From an uncultured Clostridia bacterium (GTDB lineage: Bacteria; Bacillota; Clostridia; Christensenellales; Borkfalkiaceae): 10,952 bases of DNA. Location of the stretch: the NCBI GenBank assembly GCA_946637575.1, contig CAMPBJ010000019.1:1-10952 (forward strand). The letters run 5' to 3'. A program made the translations under genes and the position numbers. Every line of letters starts with the position of its first letter. Position 1 is the stretch's first letter. This document shows, piece by piece, positions 7,089 to 10,952 of the stretch. The notes below the pieces were generated by a model. The model was not told the origin of the DNA. It saw nothing but the letters and a program-made list of their open reading frames with translations, and did not search any database.

Positions 7089-8111
7089 CTACTTGTTTTT
7101 CAATATATCTTCCAAAATCTTGCCGACGCCCTCTAATACGGAGACGACTTTCTGATAGTCCATGCGGAGCGGACCTATAACGCCGTAAGTTCCGACCTTT
7201 ACCCCGCTTGCGGAGTAAGTCGCCGTAACCAGCGAACAGTCGGACGGAAGATTCTCCCCGTTTTCACCGCCTATCTTTATATTGATCTCTATATTGTCGT
7301 TGTCGTCGACTAAAATATCCGTTAGTTTTTCCCTGTCCGTTACGACCGACAGAAAGTTTTTGACCTTATCCGCGTCCGCGTACTCGGGGTGATTTAGGAT
7401 CTTGCCTTCGCCCTCGATCATTACGGACACGCCGTCTTTGCCGATGTACTCTTCGATCGCGGACATAACGCTTGCGAAGATATCCTTGTAGAGCGAAAAC
7501 TCTTCGGACACTTTACCCGAAAGTTCCTTTACTTCGCCGAACGCTTTTCCAACGAAAAGTTTTGAAATAAGTCCGCTCGCTTCCTTTATCTGCGCGTCGC
7601 TCATACTCTTCGGAATCTTTATGAACTTGTCGCGTATAAGCGTGTTTTCGGTAACGATCAAAAGTAGCGCCTGATCTTCTTTGTACCTGAAAATATCTAT
7701 CTTCTCGATCTTTTCCTTTTCGCTGTGCGCGGCGTACGCCACCGAAGTGTAGTCCGTAAGTTCGCTTATTACTTTTACGGCGTTCTGCACGACCGACTCC
7801 AAATTGTCCGAGTGTTCGTTGAACGCGTTCTTTATAAAGTTTATCTCTTTCGTCGTAAGTTTGCCTTTTTCCATAAGTTCGCCGACGTAGAGCTTATACG
7901 CCTCGATCGAAGGAACGCGCCCGCTCGAAGTATGAAGTTGAGTTAAAAGCCCCATCTCCTCTAACCCCGCAAGTTCGGAACGCACGGTCGCGGAGGAGAC
8001 GTCTTTTAAGTATTTTTCCGTAATACTCTTCGAAGACACCGGCTGCGCCGTGGTAATATAATCGTCCACGACAAACTGCAGTATCTTTCTTTTTCTATCG
8101 GAAAGTTTCAT
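7089..8111 (-). CDS. hrcA: heat-inducible transcription repressor HrcA
   Basis: HrcA represses class I heat-shock genes by binding CIRCE, and in other Bacillota its folding depends on the GroE chaperonin. The 340 residues show the N-terminal winged helix (about 1-75), with DDYITTAQPVSSKSI and recognition-helix region SSATVRSELAGLEEMGLL. The wing LHTSSGRVPSIEAYKLYV is characteristic of HrcA. A GAF-like core follows, and the C-terminal YGVIGPLRMDYQKV segment is typical (the family often shows GPxRMxY). AAGGAG lies 6 nt before the ATG. It is first in the operon, immediately downstream of a CIRCE, so it should autoregulate. Confidence 0.98.
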   Translation of the reverse strand: MKLSDRKRKILQFVVDDYITTAQPVSSKSITEKYLKDVSSATVRSELAGLEEMGLLTQLHTSSGRVPSIEAYKLYVGELMEKGKLTTKEINFIKNAFNEHSDNLESVVQNAVKVISELTDYTSVAYAAHSEKEKIEKIDIFRYKEDQALLLIVTENTLIRDKFIKIPKSMSDAQIKEASGLISKLFVGKAFGEVKELSGKVSEEFSLYKDIFASVMSAIEEYIGKDGVSVMIEGEGKILNHPEYADADKVKNFLSVVTDREKLTDILVDDNDNIEINIKIGGENGENLPSDCSLVTATYSASGVKVGTYGVIGPLRMDYQKVVSVLEGVGKILEDILKNK

Positions 8112-8144
8112 ATCCTACTCCTTGGCAAAACCATAACCCTTTTG

Positions 8145-8171
8145 TTAGCACTCTTTTGTGCCGACTGCTAA
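8145..8171 (-). promoter_or_regulatory. CIRCE operator (HrcA binding site)
   Basis: On the plus strand the inverted repeat reads TTAGCACTC (8145-8153), 9 nt, then GACTGCTAA (8163-8171). The consensus is TTAGCACTC-N9-GAGTGCTAA, so the left half is exact and the right half has one substitution. It lies about 5 nt downstream of the predicted start of transcription, the usual place for repression in Bacillota. Confidence 0.97.
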
Positions 8172-8182
8172 CTTTCGATTTT

Positions 8183-8211
8183 ATAATACACTTATTATTC
8201 CACTTTGTCAA
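8183..8211 (-). promoter_or_regulatory. sigma-A promoter of the hrcA operon
   Basis: On the minus strand TTGACA (8211-8206), a 17-nt spacer and TATTAT (8188-8183) form a near-perfect vegetative promoter. Upstream (8219-8250) is strongly A/T-rich and could act as an UP element. Predicted start is near 8176, just ahead of CIRCE, which indicates a strong promoter held down by HrcA. Confidence 0.93.
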
Positions 8212-8256
8212 CGGTTTTACGATAATATTTTTTAATTTTTTTTATTTCACGGTAAC

Positions 8257-8286
8257 AAAAAAAATCCCCGCTTTATAAAAGCGGGG
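8257..8286 (-). terminator. intrinsic terminator of the peptidase-proA unit
   Basis: A 9-bp stem (CCCCGCTTT with AAAGCGGGG; 8286-8278 paired with 8274-8266) has a 3-nt loop. On the minus strand it is followed by one A and eight T residues (8264-8257). It begins 16 nt after the proA stop and insulates the hrcA promoter. Confidence 0.95.
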
Positions 8287-8302
8287 AAAAACAAAAAACT
8301 TT

Positions 8303-9559
8303 CTATTTTCTTATCGAGCCGTTGCCTTTGCAGTAGAACTTTTTGGTTGTTAGCGCGTCGAGTCCCATAGGGCCTCTCGCGTGCAGTTTTTGGGTGGAAA
8401 TACCTATCTCCGCGCCGAAACCGAACAAAAATCCGTCCGAAAACCTCGTGGTGGCATTTACGTAAACGCAGGCGGAGTCGATTCCATTTAAAAACCTTTC
8501 GGCGTTTTTATTATCTTTCGTTATAATGCTTTCGGAGTGGTGCGTCGAACACTCGTTGATATGATCTATCGCCTCGTCTAAACTACCGACCGTTTTGACC
8601 GAAATGATCGGCGCTAAAAACTCGGTGTAAAAGTCTTCGTTTGTCGCCTTTTTTAAGAAGGGATAACCTTTAAGCACTTTGATAGCGCGTTCGTCCGCGC
8701 GGATCTCGACGCTTTTTTCTTTGAGTTTTTCGGCGACGAAAGGCAGGATCATTAGCGCGTCCTTATGAACGACGAGCGACTCGCACGCGTTACACACGCC
8801 GTAGCGTTGGGTTTTCGCGTTGAACACGATCTTTGCGGAAACGTCCGCCTCCGCAGAAGCGTCCAAATAAACGTGGCAGTTGCCCGTTCCGGTTTCGATG
8901 ACGGGCACGGTGGCGTTTTCGGTTACGGACTTGATAAGAGATCCGCTCCCGCGCGGGATCAGAAGATCCAGATACTTATCCGCTTTCATAAACTCAAGCG
9001 TAGTCTCCCTGTCCGTGTTCTCCAAAACCGACACCGCGTTTTCGTCTATGTTTAACGATTTAAGCGTTTTTCTTATCGAACCGACTATCGCAAGGTTAGA
9101 GTTTATCGCCTCTTTCCCGCCCTTTAAAATGACGGCGTTTTTCGTCTTAAAGCACAGCGCGAACGCGTCCGCGGTAACGTTCGGGCGCGCCTCGTATATT
9201 ATGCCGATAAGGCCGAACGGCACTTTCTTTTCCTCTAACGAAAAGCCCTGCTCTTTATTTTCGTAGCGGTAAACCGTCTCCCCGACGGGCGACGGAAGGG
9301 ACGCGACTTTTTTAATTCCGTCCGCCATTGCGTTTATAAGCGCGGGCGTTAAGGAAAGCCTGTCGATAAACGGCGCGGGGTAACCGCTTTTTTCGGCAAA
9401 AAGCACGTCCTTTGCGTTTTCGGCTAATATATTATCCGTATCCGCCACAAGCGAGTCCGCGATTTTATTAAGCGCGGCGTTTATCTCGGCTTCGGTCAGC
9501 TTAAAAAGATTCTTTACCGCCGACTTACCGTTTTTACATACGCTTTCCAAATCAAACAT
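8303..9559 (-). CDS. proA: glutamate-5-semialdehyde dehydrogenase (gamma-glutamyl phosphate reductase)
   Basis: ProA performs the second step of proline biosynthesis, the NADPH-dependent reduction of L-glutamyl 5-phosphate to glutamate 5-semialdehyde. The 418 residues match the family. The cofactor region includes YEARPNVTADAFALCFKTKN (122-141) and LKGGKEA (145-151). The catalytic cysteine is C256 in GVCNACE, and the C-terminal signature LHARGPMGLDALTT is at 392-405. The ATG at 9559 lies inside the last codons of the upstream gene (8-nt overlap). AAGGGA lies 7 nt upstream of it, so translation is probably coupled. The usual partner proB (glutamate 5-kinase) is not adjacent; it must lie elsewhere for the pathway to work. 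Confidence 0.97.
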   Translation of the reverse strand: MFDLESVCKNGKSAVKNLFKLTEAEINAALNKIADSLVADTDNILAENAKDVLFAEKSGYPAPFIDRLSLTPALINAMADGIKKVASLPSPVGETVYRYENKEQGFSLEEKKVPFGLIGIIYEARPNVTADAFALCFKTKNAVILKGGKEAINSNLAIVGSIRKTLKSLNIDENAVSVLENTDRETTLEFMKADKYLDLLIPRGSGSLIKSVTENATVPVIETGTGNCHVYLDASAEADVSAKIVFNAKTQRYGVCNACESLVVHKDALMILPFVAEKLKEKSVEIRADERAIKVLKGYPFLKKATNEDFYTEFLAPIISVKTVGSLDEAIDHINECSTHHSESIITKDNKNAERFLNGIDSACVYVNATTRFSDGFLFGFGAEIGISTQKLHARGPMGLDALTTKKFYCKGNGSIRK

Positions 9560-10040
9560 TTTTCTTTCCCTTAAAGTACTCTAATTTAATAAGTTTTATA
9601 AATCTCGTTTTCCACTTCTTTCTGAAAAAGTAAGCGTTTACTTTTCTCTTTCTCTTCTTATCGTCGGAAAACCACTTTTTCGCTCTATCTTTCTCGTTTT
9701 CGTCCGCGGGGATATAGTTTTTGCCGCGGTAATAACCTATCGCGACGCCTATCACCCGATCTGACGGAACCCGTTCTTTATTAAACTGACTGTCGCCGCA
9801 AAACACGTAACCGTTATCCGAAACTTCCAGCACCCTGTGTAAAACGACTCTGCCGTCCGGACGGACAAAAAGACCTATCGAATAGGGCGAAAGGCGACCT
9901 TCTTTTTTGCAGACGATAACCGACTGACGTTTTCCCTTTATCGTCGGCCACATACTGTCGCCCGAAGGCACGAAGGATATTTTACCGAATTTTTCAAGTT
10001 CTTCGGTTATCGTTTTAGAAAAACTACCGCTGTTTTCCAT
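9552..10040 (-). CDS. small S24/S26-type serine peptidase-like protein, 162 aa
   Basis: The motif FVPSGDSMWPTIKG (23-36) matches the catalytic-serine box of signal peptidase I and LexA-type peptidases (S-M-P-T), with S29 the likely nucleophile. RVVLHRVLEV (64-73) followed by GYVFCGDSQFNKERV (77-91) resembles the Ser-His arrangement (H68) of SipW/ER-type signal peptidases, with no catalytic lysine at that point. There is no N-terminal membrane anchor, unlike true leader peptidases. The last 45 residues are very basic (DDKKRKRK, RKKWK, KGKK) and could bind membrane or nucleic acid. There is no helix-turn-helix, so it is not LexA. AAGGG lies 5 nt before the ATG. The gene has a perfect promoter and overlaps proA. 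Its substrate is unknown. Confidence 0.8.
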   Translation of the reverse strand: MENSGSFSKTITEELEKFGKISFVPSGDSMWPTIKGKRQSVIVCKKEGRLSPYSIGLFVRPDGRVVLHRVLEVSDNGYVFCGDSQFNKERVPSDRVIGVAIGYYRGKNYIPADENEKDRAKKWFSDDKKRKRKVNAYFFRKKWKTRFIKLIKLEYFKGKKNV

Positions 10041-10058
10041 ACTTTCCCTTTTTAGAAT

Positions 10059-10087
10059 ATTATATCAATCAATCCCCGCGCTGTCAA
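10059..10087 (-). promoter_or_regulatory. consensus sigma-A promoter of the peptidase-proA unit
   Basis: On the minus strand TTGACA (10087-10082), a 17-nt spacer and TATAAT (10064-10059) match both hexamers exactly. It lies between the terminator of the SLOG gene and the peptidase-like gene, with a leader of only about 12 nt carrying AAAGGG. Confidence 0.92.
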
Positions 10088-10101
10088 ACTATATTTACCC
10101 T

Positions 10102-10142
10102 GAAAAAAAGTCTGACGGCGCACGGTAGCGCGCCGTCAGACT
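10102..10142 (-). terminator. intrinsic terminator of the SLOG-like gene
   Basis: A perfect 13-bp stem (AGTCTGACGGCGC with GCGCCGTCAGACT; 10142-10130 paired with 10121-10109) has an 8-nt loop. On the minus strand it is followed by seven T residues. The stem begins inside the stop codon of the upstream gene (TAG at 10143-10141). Confidence 0.95.
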
Positions 10143-10587
10143 ATATTGTAAAGTCGGGATATTTGTCGATCGCAAGGCTATAAATCGGCTTTTTCTTTCT
10201 CTCCGCGATTCTTAAAGTATTCCTTGCACCGCCGTAGTGATAAACGTACGCGATAATATGATCCGAATTGTTTACCATCCACTCGTTTCTTCTGCTGATT
10301 GCAACGGAAAACGGAACTTTTTCTATCGGCGGATAAACCGTGCCGTCGTACCCGTCTTCGTCGTATTCTCTGTTAAGATAAGGAATAACCAGCGTAAGTT
10401 TTGCGTTTTTATGCGTCTTTTTATATTCCAGACAACACTTTTTTGCGAACGCGTCGAACTTTCCGTACCCGCCAAGCAAAAATTCGCAAGGCGCGTCGCC
10501 GACGAGTTCGCAAAGTAAACTGTGAACTCTTTCGCCGTCCTTCTTTGAAGGAATATAGTCGGAATGTCCGAAAAAAGAAACTGTCAT
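10141..10587 (-). CDS. SLOG-domain (DUF1273/YpsA-like) protein, 148 aa
   Basis: The pattern fits the SLOG superfamily, Rossmann-like proteins thought to bind nucleotides or nucleotide-derived ligands. It starts MTVSFFGHSD (beta-strand 1 with the FGH motif). LLGGYGKFDAFA (37-48) is the G-x-G-x-FD loop, and KLTLVIPYL (63-71) is a core strand. ISRRNEWMVNNSDHIIAYV (97-115) and HYGGARNTL (117-125) match the conserved RN-WM and GGA segments of DUF1273-like proteins. No membrane segment is visible. I place the start at ATG 10587-10585. An open frame continues 38 codons upstream, but those codons fall in the structured leader and look non-coding. The only Shine-Dalgarno-like sequence (AAAGGG, 10605-10600) lies 12 nt from the ATG, inside the terminator hairpin. 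The gene is alone between two terminators, and its ligand is unknown. Confidence 0.85.
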   Translation of the reverse strand: MTVSFFGHSDYIPSKKDGERVHSLLCELVGDAPCEFLLGGYGKFDAFAKKCCLEYKKTHKNAKLTLVIPYLNREYDEDGYDGTVYPPIEKVPFSVAISRRNEWMVNNSDHIIAYVYHYGGARNTLRIAERKKKPIYSLAIDKYPDFTI

Positions 10588-10588
10588 T

Positions 10589-10617
10589 AAAAAACGCCGC
10601 CCTTTACGGGACGGCGC
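10589..10617 (-). terminator. intrinsic terminator directly before the SLOG-like start codon
   Basis: In minus-strand RNA, 10617-10609 (GCGCCGUCC) pairs with 10602-10594 (GGGCGGCGU): nine pairs including G-U wobbles, a 6-nt loop, then a run of U through 10589. The U-run ends one base before the AUG. Position and quality suggest a premature terminator controlling the downstream gene, or the 3' end of a separate small RNA. The hairpin also buries the only Shine-Dalgarno-like AAAGGG. Confidence 0.85.
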
Positions 10618-10756
10618 TACAGATTGCCTTCCCGCATAGCGCCAACTATTGAAATAATCCGATAACAGACCATTACTTCGGGACGGCAAAACTGCCGACA
10701 TAAATGGCTGTTATCTTTTTATGCTATACTGTTGTTAAATCATATCAATAGTTGGC
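10589..10756 (-). ncRNA. structured 5' leader or small RNA upstream of the SLOG-like gene, class unknown
   Basis: The predicted transcript starts at G10756. A perfect 12-bp closing helix pairs 10756-10745 (GCCAACUAUUGA) with 10652-10641 (UCAAUAGUUGGC). Inside is an asymmetric A/U-rich internal loop: 29 nt on the 5' side and 8 nt on the 3' side. A 13-bp apical helix follows (10715-10703 with 10674-10661, one bulged base at 10669), topped by a small hairpin (10697-10693 with 10688-10684). After the closing helix, 10642-10637 (GCGCUA) can pair with 10619-10614 (UAGCGC), competing with the terminator at 10617-10589. The layout suits a cis-regulatory leader. A closing stem with a large internal loop also recalls 6S RNA, but the length and loop sizes fit poorly. 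I recognise no T-box or known riboswitch motif. Confidence 0.7.
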
Positions 10757-10762
10757 AATATA

Positions 10763-10791
10763 ATTTTAACAAAAAAATCTTTTCGTGTCAA
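10763..10791 (-). promoter_or_regulatory. sigma-A promoter of the structured leader and SLOG-like gene
   Basis: On the minus strand TTGACA (10791-10786), a 17-nt spacer and TAAAAT (10768-10763) form a strong promoter. With a 6-nt discriminator (TATATT) the start falls on G10756, the first base of the 12-bp closing helix. The agreement between promoter prediction and helix edge supports both. Confidence 0.85.
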
Positions 10792-10820
10792 TATATTGCG
10801 CTTTTTTATGTGTTTTTTCT

Positions 10821-10952
10821 TTACTGAATCTTAAAGTTGCTCGTTGCGACAAGGTTTATGTCTTCGGATATGTTTTCCTCGATCACGTCGCCTATTCTAA
10901 CGCTGTGGTCTAACGTGATGCCGTTTATTCTCTCCATAACGTTAAAGATCTC
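10821..10952 (-). CDS. C-terminal end of a DUF1667-like protein (partial)
   Basis: The last 43 codons before TAA (10823-10821) enter from the right edge. IFNVMERINGITLDHSVRIGDVIEENI followed by a Val-Ala-Thr end resembles the C-terminus of DUF1667 proteins, small cysteine-rich proteins often encoded beside glycerol-3-phosphate dehydrogenase-like and FAD oxidoreductase genes. The cysteine-rich N-terminal part would lie outside the window, so the call rests only on the tail pattern. No clear terminator hairpin separates the stop from the leader promoter 30 nt away. Confidence 0.6.
   Translation of the reverse strand, partial: EIFNVMERINGITLDHSVRIGDVIEENISEDINLVATSNFKIQ

Noticed and set aside
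10041..10140. Mobile element ends or attachment site suggested by the long inverted repeat
   Set aside because: The repeat is a terminator stem followed by a T-run; no transposase, integrase or target duplication is present.
10588..10701. A 38-codon N-terminal extension of the SLOG-like protein from an upstream start
   Set aside because: It would translate the leader helices and terminator, the residues look unlike protein, and the family's first strand begins at the MTVSFFGH methionine.
10641..10756. 6S RNA identity for the SLOG leader
   Set aside because: The overall shape (closing stem, large internal loop, apical stem) is suggestive, but the folded part is only about 116 nt, the internal loop is very lopsided, and the RNA is tied to a terminator touching a coding start.
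10589..10756. T-box or a known metabolite riboswitch
   Set aside because: No T-box GGUGGNACC element and no recognisable TPP, FMN, SAM, lysine, purine, cobalamin or glycine core motifs were seen.
10641..10756. Retron ncRNA, because of the 12-nt terminal inverted repeat
   Set aside because: No reverse transcriptase gene is nearby and the downstream genes are a SLOG protein and a peptidase-like protein.

Overview
The window looks like chromosomal core DNA of an anaerobic-type Bacillota (Clostridia-like, probably an uncultured gut lineage) of moderate GC content. The evidence is the hrcA-grpE-dnaK-dnaJ-prmA-mtaB gene order, a CIRCE operator, a DnaK without the Gram-negative-type insertion near residue 80, AGGAGG-type ribosome binding sites, and strong TTGACA/TATAAT promoters with 17-nt spacers. 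Every gene I can support lies on the minus strand, so transcription runs from high to low coordinates. I see no mobile element, CRISPR array, tRNA or rRNA.

Read in the direction of transcription, the layout is as follows. (1) 10952-10821 is the 3' end of a DUF1667-like gene. (2) 10791-10589 holds a strong promoter and a 5' leader predicted to be highly structured. The leader ends in an intrinsic terminator one base before the ATG of a SLOG/DUF1273-like gene (10587-10141), which has its own terminator. (3) 10087-8257 holds a consensus promoter, a small S24/S26-type serine peptidase-like gene, an overlapping proA, and a strong terminator. (4) 8211-3456 is the class I heat-shock operon: promoter, CIRCE, hrcA, grpE, dnaK, an intergenic hairpin, dnaJ and a terminator. 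(5) 3452-899 starts at a promoter abutting the prmA start codon and covers prmA, mtaB (TTG start overlapping the prmA stop) and a HIT-family gene. (6) 838-545 is a monocistronic rpsU unit with a perfect consensus promoter and a terminator; rpsU is only 59 codons with a GTG start and is easily missed. (7) 482-1 holds a 129-residue unknown helical protein and the first codons of another gene.

Together the genes encode regulated protein folding (HrcA repressor; the DnaK-DnaJ-GrpE machine), translation-apparatus maintenance (PrmA methylation of L11, MtaB modification of tRNA A37, ribosomal protein bS21) and one proline-biosynthesis step. The region most worth a second look is the SLOG-gene leader. 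The predicted transcript would start exactly at the first base of a 12-bp closing helix. It contains a 13-bp apical helix and a mutually exclusive antiterminator/terminator pair, and it matches no RNA class I could recognise. Secondary points are a probable leaderless prmA mRNA, a minus-strand-specific dnaK-dnaJ intergenic hairpin, the absence of rsmE from its usual place between prmA and mtaB, and an Asn/Gly/Pro repeat tail on DnaK.
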